Assembly: GCA_039105265.1 (NCBI GenBank)
Contig: JAPFFF010000003.1
Location: 5,952,001 to 6,016,000 of the forward strand
Direction: 5' to 3'
DNA: 64,000 bases
From: Tritrichomonas musculus
Taxonomy: Eukaryota > Parabasalia > Tritrichomonadida > Tritrichomonadidae
Made by a program: the position numbers and the translations under genes. Shown here in pieces: positions 11,401 through 21,377 of the stretch. Position 1 is the first letter of the stretch, and every line of letters begins with the position of its first letter. Under the pieces are notes generated by a model that saw only the letters and a list, made by a program, of their open reading frames with translations, was not told the origin of the DNA and ran no database searches.

Positions 11401-14400
11401 GAACTCGATCGATTTGCAAATTTACAGTGGAAATCAAAAGAATGAAGTTTTACAGGCATTCATTTCGAATGGCGATGATCGTGTTATATATTCGAATAAA
11501 AGAGATTTCATGAAATTTGTTGACAAGTTTTCTGGCGAGATTCAAAATTCGAATAGATGCACAATTCAACCAAATTCACTTCCATTGATCAATCTTTCTC
11601 ATTATTCGATTCTTCCACCAAAAATTATCAACCATTTTGCAACCTGTTATTTGTCGTTGATAAGGAATGAATCAATAAGTAGCTATTTTATCAAATATAT
11701 AGCAACATCAACTCAAATTGAACCAATTTTGGAACTTTTGGATAAGGTTGAATTGAATAATACTGAAAATGTGTCGTTAATGTTCTTATTGGTTCAAATC
11801 GTCATTCGTTTGTTCGTGTTACTTGAACCAATTAATATTAGAATTGATATGTCTTCCGTTTGCCCTATAGATTTCAATTCAGACGTCCTTCAAAAGCCAC
11901 CAAGATTACCAAATCTTCATCTTTATCTGTCGGCTCTTCAAAAAATTCTTGATTATGTAAAAAGTGATAAAGAAAGATTGAATCAATTTGCTGATGAATG
12001 GTTTAACGTACTTAAAAATCAATTTCATGACGGTTTTAGCCATTCTGCTCAACCAAATCATCCTCATGCTATCATGAGAACTTTTTCAAATAAAGACGTT
12101 AACGATAAAAATGGAATCTTTTGCTGCACAAGGCCTTATTCAGTGATAAAAGAGAATACCAAATGGGTTATATGCCGTGTCGGATTCGTCAACTCACATT
12201 CAGACGTTCCCGCATTCAAAAATATAAATTCTTATAATTATTCAGCAAACAGAAATAATTATGATGTAAAAGATATATTGTTAAGTTGCCAAAATTCATT
12301 ACAATTTAATTTCTATAGAGATGCTGGCACTTATGTCGCAATTCCTTTTGTGACTAATAACAACGATACATTATGTGGAACTTTCTTCGATTTGATTATT
12401 TCAATGAAAAACTTTTGCCTTTTTGCAAACAAAAATATTGATAATTTGAAATCAATGAAGATATATAGAACGAAGTTGCACTCGTTCTTCTTCGAATCAT
12501 TGATTGCACGTTCACCTTTCTTTGTAAAATATACTGAAAATATATTCCACTTCTTGAATGAAAAAATGGTCGTATGCGGCTCTGATATATTTGGCGAATA
12601 CGTTAAATCAATTAATTTACTCGCAATTTATTATGGAAGAGATCCAATTATTTCATCTTATTTAACAGAACAAGAAACACTTTATAATGAACAAGCATTG
12701 ATTCAATTGAAGACGTTCTTCCCAACTTTTCAATCTCAAGCTGATATCCTTCAAATAAAAGAATACATAGCTGAACAAAAAGAAATTCATGGCGATAATT
12801 TTCAACCCAGCTTTGAAGTTCCTTCTAATATCATTTCAAATACATATGTTGCTTACGACCAAAACAAAGTTCCAATTAAAGCTATTAACAACCTCCGTAG
12901 ATTTTACAAATTTAATCAAGAAAAAACACTACCCGGCTATCCATTCCATTTTCTTCTTGAAGATTGGGTTTTCTTTACACAAATGGTTCCACCATTTGAA
13001 GCAACAATAATTTCAACTAACATTGTTAAAATTAAACTTTTATTAACTTTACCAAAATCACTTCAAATACGTTATATTTGGCTAAATAAACCATCAGTTG
13101 AAAATCTCCTTAGATTCTCAATTTCTGATGAAGGAAAACCATCATCAAATTGGAATGACGTTGGAGTTATATCTGATTCTCATATATCATATTCATTCAA
13201 ACCTCCTGGCCTAACATTTTACCTCCGAATAACAATCCCTAGTAGTGATTATGCGTCACTTGGCCAATTGTCAAATATAGCCTTCATATTAACTTCTCCA
13301 TTCAAACGAGACGATGCTGTTGCTACTTCCAATTCATATGCTTGCCTAAATAGCAAAGCCTTTATCAATGATATTCGTAACTTAGCAACTGAATGGCAAC
13401 CCTCATACTCACAAAACATTCTTGATTGCATAGATTACGATATAATTAAAGAGAAAGAGTTAGATTTAAACACAATCTTATTTACCAATTATACCCAATT
13501 TATGACAAAGAAAGCCATTACCATTGCAAATGACTCTCATCCACTTCATGTTCGTCTTCTCCAAGCTAAATTCTTAATTATTCTTAACTGGATGATATCT
13601 AATAAATATATCGATCTCAGACAATCCCAAAACCGCCTCTTTATGCCATTTGTTTGGAAGCAACTCAAAATAAATGATTTGAAACGAATGATCTCCTCTC
13701 ATTCAGATACAGAAAAATCTGCCAGTCTTCATATTAATCGTAAAGCAGCTGGTGACATTCGTCTTAATATTTCTACTAATTTAAAGAATACAATTATTTA
13801 TCAAATGACTCAAGTCTATTCTCCAAATTCAGATTTTCGTGTCATGTCTGATCGTCCATGGAGCGTCACTTTTAGAGATGAAGAAGGAATTGATGCTGGT
13901 GGACTTGCACGTGAACTTGTTGCCGAATGTGCAGATGATTTCTGTTGTCCATTGTGCGGTCTCGTTGTTCAAACTCCAAATGCCCGAAATGATGTTGGTG
14001 ATTACAAAGATTGCGTCATTCCAATTGCAAACCCAAGCCATGTAATGATCCAGAAACAATATGAAACCGCTGGAGCCATGATTGCAATCGCAGCCCGTAG
14101 TGAATTAGTCCAATCTTTCAACTTTCCACCTTTAGTTTGGGAATTTCTTGTTACTGGTGAAATACCCAGCATTAATATGATATTTGACATAGATGAAATT
14201 TATAAAAATAGTATCACTAGTCTTCAAGATGCCCTAAAAAGTGATATGTCTGAAGAAGAATTTTCAAGTCGCTTCAAAATGAAGTTTGTTGTAAATGATT
14301 CAACAGGAAAAGAAGTTCCTCTTACACAACGAGGAAAAACAGAATCAGTAACAATGTCAAATTGCGGACTTTACATATCATTAGCTAATAACTTTAGAAT

Positions 14401-14848
14401 TAATGAAATGAAAGAAAATCTGAGCTCAATGAGAAAAGGCCTCTGGGAAAACTTTAATTTTGATCCTCCTCCAACACTTGATGCAATGACTCTCGAATTC
14501 GCTTGTTGTGGACAGAAAGAAATAACCGTTGAAATTTTGAAGAGAGTGACTGAATTTAGAGGAATTAGAGAAGAAAGACAAGCAATGTTCTGGAGAGTTG
14601 TCGAAGAATTCACTCCAGCTGAAAGATCTTTGTTATTGAAGTTTTCAACAGCAAGAGTGAATATTCCTCCTCAAATAACAGAAGATACGACTCTGCTTTA
14701 TATTGATGACGCAAATTCGGTAAATACTTGTCCAATGTCTTCAACTTGTTTCCACAAACTTCATCTTCCAGATTACACATCATTTGAAAATGCTTACAAG
14801 CTAATTAAAATGGCAATTGAGTGTACTGGAACATTTGAAATGGGTTAA
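5411..14848 (+). CDS. giant HECT-type E3 ubiquitin ligase
   Basis: A 3145-aa single-exon protein. The C-terminal 350 residues are a HECT domain: PWSVTFRDEEGIDAGGLARE at the start of the N-lobe, and CPMSSTCFHKLHLPDYTSF near the end, with the predicted ubiquitin-thioester cysteine at about residue 3113. HECT enzymes take ubiquitin from an E2 onto this cysteine and pass it to the substrate. The rest has no catalytic signature; residues about 300-560 contain beta-rich, propeller-like strands (SLVACDGSKIYIIGNHGVIH) and the remainder is mostly helical, fitting HEAT/armadillo-like solenoids for substrate capture. The N-terminus, MGSGPS, fits an N-myristoylation site, so membrane anchoring is possible. 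Substrate and closest human class are not determinable by eye. Confidence 0.93.
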   Translation: MGSGPSRNLDYSSNAISNILKDSDENVFEVNFDDLFLTSDFHSDLLELPEDKRNTTVSPPNENIVADIMTDPTAFASVQTSEEAWIEVLAPLFTGNVRTKPYIHQLYAAMFRFFNDRPNKFFENEENRQLGIMENLNTEKPLINRHYNQYESPKISINHDFINSINSFQSITNQPKLKMITSIPDFNKIQKMSSNPYYTPVSTKLKEILNNYFQNENINTHKADIEQMIMYLINWGFFSSDISCIIEALIAIFKLQLVLPSQAKFSYPVQHYYELISNSITLTNSANYLLPNPRSVVIPNYSLPKNPSCSLVACDGSKIYIIGNHGVIHSVSLNKGVINTATRFHTIQLGMIPKKERVMMGITVSNGFAHISGPFMPKPYIFKLPSFEQVKDGFTITSESKISRKSKLNPPFTSDGQFIYSLSVKKHTVSVYLIQPPKIKLQRVVKLGEKDPSNFNSNLPGSFINIDEDKIPQIPKNKNIPIFTNGTVLTIVLLSKEVNGQFYYIMRHYSLIDGTHIGDNLHIQKWPLFSILYDPWNRFYWELSPEKNKTHLIKLPNYSSQPLWLNGWLTNVSQQSYIEILNSINTSKNLKGLYTSLNSFITFLSAQFNGCSFKNYLCSHLSTTHFIAPCTPELVKSVISAIQYYADILDKCNSNNKFIKKIEPIIDMNTIRTIMLSYVGILNYNLSNFESRVVKDQTIQLTQEDINEIVDFIDIIVKNDHLSFLHRSITFLFSNSFSIIMKEPSVKMTNIFNKLYLTMPHNLVKYMLSIIDNNTMFPYLVSSKIVRDLFTPILKDIALANQVPNETEFICSFMRLMMLELKKVYTNNQVDIPPSAQMLSDTFLAFANLMSEETVFFLKKMAISYHEETFKFHPFARLLLKWLIMLEPFTQFNRLSNKFTAYLNVFFNSYSQNLLQIKASPELRPDGKGYSTIYMIYYEIFSEYLDFLAALLNGGTELKEATQYLWLIKSTIDGHVVPSDIDSLVENVKNNDTSKVKKSKKEMLSRGFSFNINKKNLMEKKLVVDFVSNLTLQKESPSAKSLMDYLYKKVNNPLNRRLTEEQRWIERLILGAFSKQLGVASDLFNISQQVAKQEVPVLSPFIKQILESIYKIRRNLTLSRQKTAQFRARCEQDMTPPVTDKLEENYEEFMNQIIKKSVFLLHIQPCLQFQSVKFEEDFPLMLKNLTFFTTSTITVENYFKLITASNKSRKNIATGIQLIIDFLRTNKNVYCNSFLIDKFSSSGDIVNYLSTLEISSREKGIKLIVQLMEILRQFIINDDKASEGSSNSIVVLYANLILSIAKISTKDVFKPLSNLLEDLSKKHSGEVFRSYLSFLGSVMTILYETNSEFASSSEFLSLIRKLFPSQEITENMLPIARICYKAGLDLQINYMNILNILKNCSPSLYHSASTFLSEILRKTEDKIGFLFTVLQEIAISISGKNSLIMEDFPIFDEKINNNDSPVNDNKCKAVNAICSCVSELIQFVRRILISGDDINMTLIKIFDYILYTFSPEKPSSKEIFDNDIFKQFQDPIFIYAVFAILSNSIDGVHVNSILKNEEDNTIYYIDSIDQVNERYFVWKLPITKDSEVISIDFSPKCVPVSIMPFTTAMYSNYQFLIPFFLKALSKSHSKLNDILILMSFKEYSSDSKFLTEFNPKFAEEFLSNISTIKLNNFSFIDTSNYFQILLYSHLRQKSNGFNEAQDQIPQFYAFSPYDYVVSAEITNNMINCGNDCHMFITSPISNKMKSTLKVNILNCQNFQIGAYCLSTYQSGADYLLMSCVDNQFINNDINFDTKFKNKKFNNTNESIIIKYTPQIGTFIYINEERVNINPMKPNINPISFLIVTYESASIQYSLQTEYTAVSNSSDDNKSSFKSPPPSFAPLAGKAVFIKKKTNKFDLFSKNKKKQNKDIHEIIKEKTCSLMNNEEIQVDFNSFRTRNLSMNEEQVSLVGQFDENDIIMYPETIYTKLSDKINITPQSSLCAYIPDSPILYSQVRQENSIDLQIYSGNQKNEVLQAFISNGDDRVIYSNKRDFMKFVDKFSGEIQNSNRCTIQPNSLPLINLSHYSILPPKIINHFATCYLSLIRNESISSYFIKYIATSTQIEPILELLDKVELNNTENVSLMFLLVQIVIRLFVLLEPINIRIDMSSVCPIDFNSDVLQKPPRLPNLHLYLSALQKILDYVKSDKERLNQFADEWFNVLKNQFHDGFSHSAQPNHPHAIMRTFSNKDVNDKNGIFCCTRPYSVIKENTKWVICRVGFVNSHSDVPAFKNINSYNYSANRNNYDVKDILLSCQNSLQFNFYRDAGTYVAIPFVTNNNDTLCGTFFDLIISMKNFCLFANKNIDNLKSMKIYRTKLHSFFFESLIARSPFFVKYTENIFHFLNEKMVVCGSDIFGEYVKSINLLAIYYGRDPIISSYLTEQETLYNEQALIQLKTFFPTFQSQADILQIKEYIAEQKEIHGDNFQPSFEVPSNIISNTYVAYDQNKVPIKAINNLRRFYKFNQEKTLPGYPFHFLLEDWVFFTQMVPPFEATIISTNIVKIKLLLTLPKSLQIRYIWLNKPSVENLLRFSISDEGKPSSNWNDVGVISDSHISYSFKPPGLTFYLRITIPSSDYASLGQLSNIAFILTSPFKRDDAVATSNSYACLNSKAFINDIRNLATEWQPSYSQNILDCIDYDIIKEKELDLNTILFTNYTQFMTKKAITIANDSHPLHVRLLQAKFLIILNWMISNKYIDLRQSQNRLFMPFVWKQLKINDLKRMISSHSDTEKSASLHINRKAAGDIRLNISTNLKNTIIYQMTQVYSPNSDFRVMSDRPWSVTFRDEEGIDAGGLARELVAECADDFCCPLCGLVVQTPNARNDVGDYKDCVIPIANPSHVMIQKQYETAGAMIAIAARSELVQSFNFPPLVWEFLVTGEIPSINMIFDIDEIYKNSITSLQDALKSDMSEEEFSSRFKMKFVVNDSTGKEVPLTQRGKTESVTMSNCGLYISLANNFRINEMKENLSSMRKGLWENFNFDPPPTLDAMTLEFACCGQKEITVEILKRVTEFRGIREERQAMFWRVVEEFTPAERSLLLKFSTARVNIPPQITEDTTLLYIDDANSVNTCPMSSTCFHKLHLPDYTSFENAYKLIKMAIECTGTFEMG

Positions 14849-15084
14849 TTTTATTGTATTATTTATTTTCTTTGTATTAAATAAATGTTTTATTATATTA
14901 ATTATATCTTTTATTTTATTTTTTTTTTTTTTTTCCCCTTTGAAATACATTAAAAGTTGATTAAAATCTTAATGAAATGCTCAATAAAGTCAATAATATT
15001 AAAAAAACTTGAAAAATATCTTATAATCATAGGAAAAAGTCCGTTTAACACTTCTTATTATTTTGAATAAAAGTAAAATCATGA

Positions 15085-17952
15085 TTATATATTAGCACCT
15101 TCTGTTTCATCTTCTTCAGCTTCATCATTTCCTTCAGTTTCAATGAGTTCTTGTTGGAGTTCGTTTTGATCTTCCAAAAATTCGTCATTTTCAGCATAGC
15201 TTTTTTGACTACGAATTTTTACACTTGTATTAGCATTCATATCGGATGGTATTAACGAGCTTCCCGGGGATACATCAGCAGCATCACTATCATCATTATC
15301 TTGAAGGAGAATCGACTTAGATATCCTAATTTTCTTTTCTGTTTCAATTTCATTTACTATTGCTTGTGGAGTTGAGTCAATCCATGGCATTGAACAAGAT
15401 GCAATGAAGAAATCAGATTCAAAATCAGGGCAAGAATCTTTTAGAGATTCGTTCCTCTTCTTTAGACCTTGAATAATAAAATCAACTCGTTGCATCATAT
15501 ATGATGGAAGAGTTCTTCCTCTAACAAAATTACCAAGCATCTGTTTAAATTTGACATCGTCAATGTCAACAGAGCATCTGTCATGCAAAAACGAGAGGTC
15601 GATTAATGGAAAATCATTAGCTTTAATTGTTTTACTTTTATAAATCTCTCGCCATAATATTAATAATAATTCTAGATTACGAGCTAAAAATCCATCAGCG
15701 CGAATTTCGGTTAAATTAGGAAGAGTTGGTATTAATTCAATATATTTTGATACGTAGTCGTCACCACCTCCACGACCAACAACACAAAAACGTCTAATAA
15801 ATGGTTGATTTTTCATATCATCATAGAAAGTAAAGAGGAACTTCCTGTATAATCTTGCCGCCATATCAAGTCCTGGTAACTTAATATCCAATACGTATTG
15901 AGTGAGTTTTTTGAAAAAGAGGGCTTGTTTCTCGAGTCTGATGTTGTTTAATATAAGTATTCGCATATTTTTCTGAGTATTGAGAAACTTGAAAAAGAAT
16001 GGAACAACAGGTCCTGGAAGTTTGTTATTTGACCAATCAAATTCGACGATATTGCTTTGCATTGCTGAATAATTGAAATTCTTAAAACTCTCATAACCAT
16101 CTTTATTTAGGATAATACTTGCCATTTTAATCATCAAATTTGGATTTTTCTGAGCATTTGCAGCGAATTCTACTGTAGCTCTATCAACATTTGAAAGAAG
16201 ATCTGATTTACGTTTTCCAGTAATGAGAGCCATGATATCTTTAAAAGCCAATGCAGAAAATGAGCTCTTTGTAAAGTCTATATGCATCAATGCTGCTGGA
16301 AGAGTTGAATTTGGCAAAGTGAAATTTGTATGGAATGAAAGGTTGTTCAATTTTAGGACTTTTAATGGCGTTTTAGAATTACATACAGCTGCTAGAACCT
16401 GAGATCCATCGGCTTCAACTTCTGAAATCACTAGATTTTCCAAACATGAACATATACTTAATAAAGGTGGAAGCTGATCAATTGGAAATTGAGGAATTTT
16501 GTCTCCCAAAAAACCAAGGCAACGGATTTTCAAAAAGCATTCTAAGCTAGAAACAACTCTTAGAACTTTAACAATATCAGTAACAAGTAAATTACATTGG
16601 GTAATGGCAAATTCTTCAATAGGGCAGCCATAGCTTTCACACGAATCAAGAAATGCTGAAATAACAGGAAATGCACAATCATGAAAGAAAATTGATTTCA
16701 CATTTGTTTTTTTCACATTTGTAAATGAAAAATCAGGTATGTAAATATTTTGTGGCATTTTGTGCTCCATCATTCGCTTTCTATTATGAAAAGGGTCATC
16801 ATCATCATCGTCGTCGTCGTTTTTATCATCATCTTTCTTTTTTGTTGGCGGCGGTTTGGCACTAACATTATAGTCAACAAAAGTAATATGAGTAACATTA
16901 GCTGAGTTGATGAATAACGCTTCTAGTAAATTACCAAATTTTGAAGGTTTGAAATGAAGAAAAGTTAATTTTTCGAGATTGGCTTCCCAGCCAAGTGCAT
17001 GACCATATGCAAAAGCGAATTTACCTGGACGAAAATGAGGTCCAATTGTTAAAGTGTTTATTGGATTTTTATCATATTTTGATAAATATTCACAATCATC
17101 TAGATTTGATCCAGCAATATCGTAAAAATGAGCAAGAAGTAATGACCTTTTAACTAATGCGTTTTTTGGTCTCGATTTTACAAGATCAGACATACGAATT
17201 CTACGAGTATTTTCATTGTCAACATCTACTCGTCCATTAATATCTTCATTGTAAAAATAACTAGGAAATTTTGATAATGGCTTATTGCCAAGTGGAATGT
17301 GTTCTTCTTCGGTATTATCAAAATGAACTTTTTTCGGACTAGAACTACCACTCTTGGGAATTGTTTCAGATAATTTGATTCCTTGTGATCCATCTTCAGT
17401 AGTACTACTATCTTTTCCATGGGCAATTAAACTTTCATTTTTTGATTGATTTAAGCTCTTCTTTTTCTTACTTTTGATATTATCTTCTATTTCTCCATTT
17501 TCATCATATTCCCTTTTCTCATGTGAAATTGTAAATCTTGGGAGAATTAAAAATGGTGCGAGGCCATATGTACATTCAGCAATGATTTTTGCCATTATTT
17601 CTAATATTTTGACGCAATGCTTTGTTTTAATAGTAATTTCTTTATCAGGAAATGTCATAACAATTAAAGATGAATTTTCAAAAGCTTTGACTGTATTAGC
17701 ATCTAGAAGAGAAAGGGTGTATTTAGGTGGGAGCTCAGAAAGCAACTTGTTTTTAAATATATAAATCGCTCCATATGTTATAACCAATGTTCCTCCTTTG
17801 CTTCTTTTATGTTGATTATCTTTATAATCAATTGGCACTGCAACGAGAATATCTTCAAGCTCTGACCAAATATAAGTAGAGACGTCGCTTATTTTAACTT
17901 TATTAACGGTGATTAGAGTTGACTCTTGATCTATTTTTTGAGATTGCTTCAT
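15085..17952 (-). CDS. CARMIL-like leucine-rich-repeat protein
   Basis: A 955-aa protein. Residues about 15-140 look like a PH-type domain (strands such as GGTLVITYGAIYIFKN, then a helix CVKILEIMAKIIAEC). A charged linker with KKKK and an SSSP segment follows. From about residue 270 a long array of irregular leucine-rich repeats runs to about 780 (LEKLTFLHFKPSKF, LKVLKLNNLSFH, FDWSNNKLPGPV, MRILILNNIRLE), interrupted near residue 385 by an aspartate-rich insert. The tail is acidic. PH plus a long LRR array is the layout of CARMIL-type actin/capping-protein regulators, many of which exist in trichomonads. No CPI motif was identified, so the name describes layout, not proven function. Confidence 0.72.
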   Translation of the reverse strand: MKQSQKIDQESTLITVNKVKISDVSTYIWSELEDILVAVPIDYKDNQHKRSKGGTLVITYGAIYIFKNKLLSELPPKYTLSLLDANTVKAFENSSLIVMTFPDKEITIKTKHCVKILEIMAKIIAECTYGLAPFLILPRFTISHEKREYDENGEIEDNIKSKKKKSLNQSKNESLIAHGKDSSTTEDGSQGIKLSETIPKSGSSSPKKVHFDNTEEEHIPLGNKPLSKFPSYFYNEDINGRVDVDNENTRRIRMSDLVKSRPKNALVKRSLLLAHFYDIAGSNLDDCEYLSKYDKNPINTLTIGPHFRPGKFAFAYGHALGWEANLEKLTFLHFKPSKFGNLLEALFINSANVTHITFVDYNVSAKPPPTKKKDDDKNDDDDDDDDPFHNRKRMMEHKMPQNIYIPDFSFTNVKKTNVKSIFFHDCAFPVISAFLDSCESYGCPIEEFAITQCNLLVTDIVKVLRVVSSLECFLKIRCLGFLGDKIPQFPIDQLPPLLSICSCLENLVISEVEADGSQVLAAVCNSKTPLKVLKLNNLSFHTNFTLPNSTLPAALMHIDFTKSSFSALAFKDIMALITGKRKSDLLSNVDRATVEFAANAQKNPNLMIKMASIILNKDGYESFKNFNYSAMQSNIVEFDWSNNKLPGPVVPFFFKFLNTQKNMRILILNNIRLEKQALFFKKLTQYVLDIKLPGLDMAARLYRKFLFTFYDDMKNQPFIRRFCVVGRGGGDDYVSKYIELIPTLPNLTEIRADGFLARNLELLLILWREIYKSKTIKANDFPLIDLSFLHDRCSVDIDDVKFKQMLGNFVRGRTLPSYMMQRVDFIIQGLKKRNESLKDSCPDFESDFFIASCSMPWIDSTPQAIVNEIETEKKIRISKSILLQDNDDSDAADVSPGSSLIPSDMNANTSVKIRSQKSYAENDEFLEDQNELQQELIETEGNDEAEEDETEGANI

Positions 17953-18431
17953 CTGTATTTTATAAAAATTAGCGGACTTTATTTTGAAAATAGAAATATC
18001 CTGAAATATAAACTTTTATTTATAATACAAAACTATGGAAAATATTTAATTATATTTATAGAATATATTATTTAATTTATCTTTTGCAGAACATGTGTAA
18101 TTTGAATAATAATCACATTTTATTAAATGATCTGTTTTCTTTGGAAAGTATGGTAACGTAGATATATAATTTAAGTAAAATAAATCAAAATCAAAAATGA
18201 TACCAAGAAGTAACAAAAAAAAGTGATATATAATTATTTTTTTATAATATATTCAATTTGATTGTATAAAAATAATCAAAACTTTTTCAAATATTTTTTA
18301 AAAAATATTTAAAAAGTTAACTTATTTTTAATTTTTTTTTAATAATACATGAATTCATCTGAAAAATCTTGAACATCATTCTTATCAAATGATCAATCAT
18401 ATATTTAAATACATTTAAATCACGCAAGAAT
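17953..18431. other. gene-free spacer / upstream region
   Basis: AT-rich. On the minus strand, TAAAAGTTTATAT (about 18005-18018) is one of the recurrent AAAAGTT motifs, about 55 bases before the start of the CARMIL-like gene. T and A runs lie near 18290-18345, next to the end of the TOG-like gene. No gene seen. Confidence 0.45.
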
Positions 18432-21104
18432 TTACCAATTGCTTTGATATTTATTTCGTACATTAGATATTTTTGAGGAATTCTTGAGAGCTTGCTGTCT
18501 ATTTGAAGAAGAAGACGATATGCGGCTTCTTGATGAAGAATTTGGCTGATCATGTCCAACTGAAGATTGCCTCTGTGAATTTCTTGATGAAGGTCTAGAA
18601 TTTTTACCTGATGATCCAAAACTTCTATTTAATTCATCTTCACCTCTGCTTGATGATCTTGAAGAAGGTCTTGAATTTGAGTTGTTATTTGAACGGTTCC
18701 TTATTGATTCTATATGCTTACCAAGAAGTGGACTAAGTTTTACAATTGTTTCAACAATTTTCTCACCAGGATATCTTTCATCAAATGCAATTAAATCACG
18801 AATTGATTCAAATCTAGTTTCTTGGCGCGTTAATCGTTTCAAAATACGTAACAATTCAAATAAATCATCACCACCATTGTCTCTTATAACAGTTGAAACA
18901 TTCTGAGTTGAATCGAGTTCAGATGCATTCATCATACTTGCATTATTTGTGACACTTATATTATTATTGTTTTGGCGGAATTGAATGAAGCTTCCATCTT
19001 CAATATTCTTCAATAATTCAGCTTCACTCTTCTTTTGGTTCTCTATTAAAAGAATTTCTGATAAAAGAGTTCGACATAAAACTGCCCTTAGGTCATCTTT
19101 TGATGGAAATTGCCCAATGACTGACTTAGCAAATGATCTAAATTGCTGCAAATCGTTAGAATTTTGATTGACTGCCATTAATTGAACACCAATGGTGAAC
19201 ATCTGATAGCAGAATGATCGCCTATTTTGAGTATCATAATGCTTTGTTAAAAAGTTTATCAAAGCATCAAAAATTGATACATCAACATGAACAGATGCAA
19301 TTACAAAACCAATTGAAATTAGAGCATCGAAGAATTCAAGCGGGCATTCAAGTGAAAATTCGCATAGTGATAATACAAGTGTTGAAAAGTCATTCATATT
19401 GACTTGGCAAACTAAAACTGGTTCTGATAAGAAAGCATGGGTACAATATAATAAGTATCTAATTTCACGAGAATCTTTGGTTTTTCTATCAAACATATCT
19501 AATATGTAGCCAAATATCTCTCTACAATCTTCGATTCCATCTGGGTTTGTTTTAATTTGAGTAATGTAAACTTGTAATCGTTTCACTGGCTCATTCATCG
19601 ATTGTGCTCTTCTTGGCGATAGTGGAGCAATTTTTTGAAGTAACTTTTTACACTCATCTCGAACAAATGATGTTGTTGATTCAAGATTGAGTTCTTCAAG
19701 TTGTCCTCTAATGCATTCAATGTTACGACATTGCTTTAATTCATCAAAAATATGGGTAATTACGGGAATGTGATCAAGCGAAAGTGACATGAGAAGTGAC
19801 TCGTTATAATCTTTTTCTTTACTTAAATGTCGAACTTGTTGAAGAAGATATTTAAATGCATCACTTTCTGTTGTCATACACCATAAAACAATTGGGGTGA
19901 TAATATGAACTTCTTTTGATGTGAGTGAAAACTTTTCTGAATTGATACATTGGTCAAACATGTCAGTAAGAAGGCTTAATGAAGCTTGAGATATATTCAA
20001 TTGCCACCCAAGAAATTGAATTAAACACCATCGAATTATAATATCTGCAGAATATTCAAAGTTTTTCATAGATCCGTTAAATATTTCTCGTAATCGATCG
20101 ACGGCAGAAACCCTAACGAAACTTTGTTGCGAAAGAAGAAGTTCACTTAGTTCATCATCGAATACATCACGGATATCGAGAGAGAGACGATGCATAAAAG
20201 GTCCAAAAGTTGAAACATCTGTTAATAAGAAAAGACCATCTGAATCTTTGAGTTCGCTTTGCCTCTGTTTTCTTGAAAAAGCTGATGTGTTCAAATCAAT
20301 AACAACTTTTCTGTTTCCTTTTGAATCACCATCATCAAGCATCGATTCATCGTTTTGCTTTCCAATAACTCCTTCTAAATTTCCATTGCCATTTTCAGCT
20401 CCTCCACTTCCTACAGCTGATGATGAAGCCTGTTTATCAAGCAATGCTTGAAAAACTTTTTTCTGAGAAGGATTCAATCTGTTTATGTTTAATTGGAGTT
20501 GACTAAGAAACATCTCATGCTTATAAAGTTCTTGTGCTTTGTTTTTTATTGCCGGAACTTTGTCTTCGTAACTTTGTATAAGGAAATTAAAGATAAGTTT
20601 CCATTCTAGTTCTGTCATGTCATCTTGATGCAGTTTCAAAAGTTGTATAACTTCTGTTCTACCTTCAGATGAAAATGATGATGCTTGTTCTAATGTGTTT
20701 TGACAGAAAATAGTGAACCCAGAAATATTAACGAGCGATTGGAGCGTTCGGACGGATTGTTCTCTGATATTAGGTCTATTATCATTAAGACATTGAAAAA
20801 CGCTTTTGAAAATATGAGATACGTTTTGAAGCTGCGCACCATTTGGTGCTTCGTTCTTTGCTGCTGAAGTATCTTTATAACTTTGGCATAATGCTTCAAC
20901 TATTTTCATTGATCTTTGCACAAGATTTTTGTTATCATCTGTAACATATTTACTGAAAACATTAAAACATATTTGAATTTCATCAACTGTAATAGAATCA
21001 TCTTCATCCATTAATAATTCTTCAACATGCTCGATAAACTCTCGTTGCTCATTCCATGTTTTGGCATTTAGAGCAGCTTCAGCTTCTTGTGAAATTCGAT
21101 TCAT
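18432..21104 (-). CDS. TOG/HEAT-repeat protein, XMAP215/CLASP-like
   Basis: An 890-aa protein. Residues about 10-210 have the rhythm of a TOG domain, with paired helices in which WNEQREFIEHVEELL, NRPNIREQSVRTLQSLV and DKVPAIKNKAQELYKHEM mark successive HEAT repeats. A polar linker rich in S, G and N (about 225-275) follows. A second helical block begins around 285 with SFVRVSAVDRLREIF and runs to about 770. The last 110 residues are serine/arginine-rich (SRPSSRSSSRGED, SSRNSQRQSS), a basic low-complexity tail suited to microtubule binding. TOG arrays bind tubulin and tune microtubule growth, and trichomonads have heavy microtubule structures. The assignment rests on pattern only; a general HEAT protein is the alternative. 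Confidence 0.6.
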   Translation of the reverse strand: MNRISQEAEAALNAKTWNEQREFIEHVEELLMDEDDSITVDEIQICFNVFSKYVTDDNKNLVQRSMKIVEALCQSYKDTSAAKNEAPNGAQLQNVSHIFKSVFQCLNDNRPNIREQSVRTLQSLVNISGFTIFCQNTLEQASSFSSEGRTEVIQLLKLHQDDMTELEWKLIFNFLIQSYEDKVPAIKNKAQELYKHEMFLSQLQLNINRLNPSQKKVFQALLDKQASSSAVGSGGAENGNGNLEGVIGKQNDESMLDDGDSKGNRKVVIDLNTSAFSRKQRQSELKDSDGLFLLTDVSTFGPFMHRLSLDIRDVFDDELSELLLSQQSFVRVSAVDRLREIFNGSMKNFEYSADIIIRWCLIQFLGWQLNISQASLSLLTDMFDQCINSEKFSLTSKEVHIITPIVLWCMTTESDAFKYLLQQVRHLSKEKDYNESLLMSLSLDHIPVITHIFDELKQCRNIECIRGQLEELNLESTTSFVRDECKKLLQKIAPLSPRRAQSMNEPVKRLQVYITQIKTNPDGIEDCREIFGYILDMFDRKTKDSREIRYLLYCTHAFLSEPVLVCQVNMNDFSTLVLSLCEFSLECPLEFFDALISIGFVIASVHVDVSIFDALINFLTKHYDTQNRRSFCYQMFTIGVQLMAVNQNSNDLQQFRSFAKSVIGQFPSKDDLRAVLCRTLLSEILLIENQKKSEAELLKNIEDGSFIQFRQNNNNISVTNNASMMNASELDSTQNVSTVIRDNGGDDLFELLRILKRLTRQETRFESIRDLIAFDERYPGEKIVETIVKLSPLLGKHIESIRNRSNNNSNSRPSSRSSSRGEDELNRSFGSSGKNSRPSSRNSQRQSSVGHDQPNSSSRSRISSSSSNRQQALKNSSKISNVRNKYQSNW

Positions 21105-21377
21105 CGAAATATTTTAGGTACGTTTAAAATATTCAACTGAAAATTGAAAATTTGAAAAAGAACACATTTATGATGTTAACATCATTGTTTTAACAAATTT
21201 AATATATTTATAGCTTGTTTTTAATATAATTTATCAAATCGAATAATCTTTATTTATTCTTTTATTTCGAATAACATTATATCGGAATGACAATATTTTT
21301 ATAAATATTTATAAGCAATGACTTATTTTGCTATTAAAATTTTATTTCATTTTCGTAAATAAAGAAAGGTAATTTTT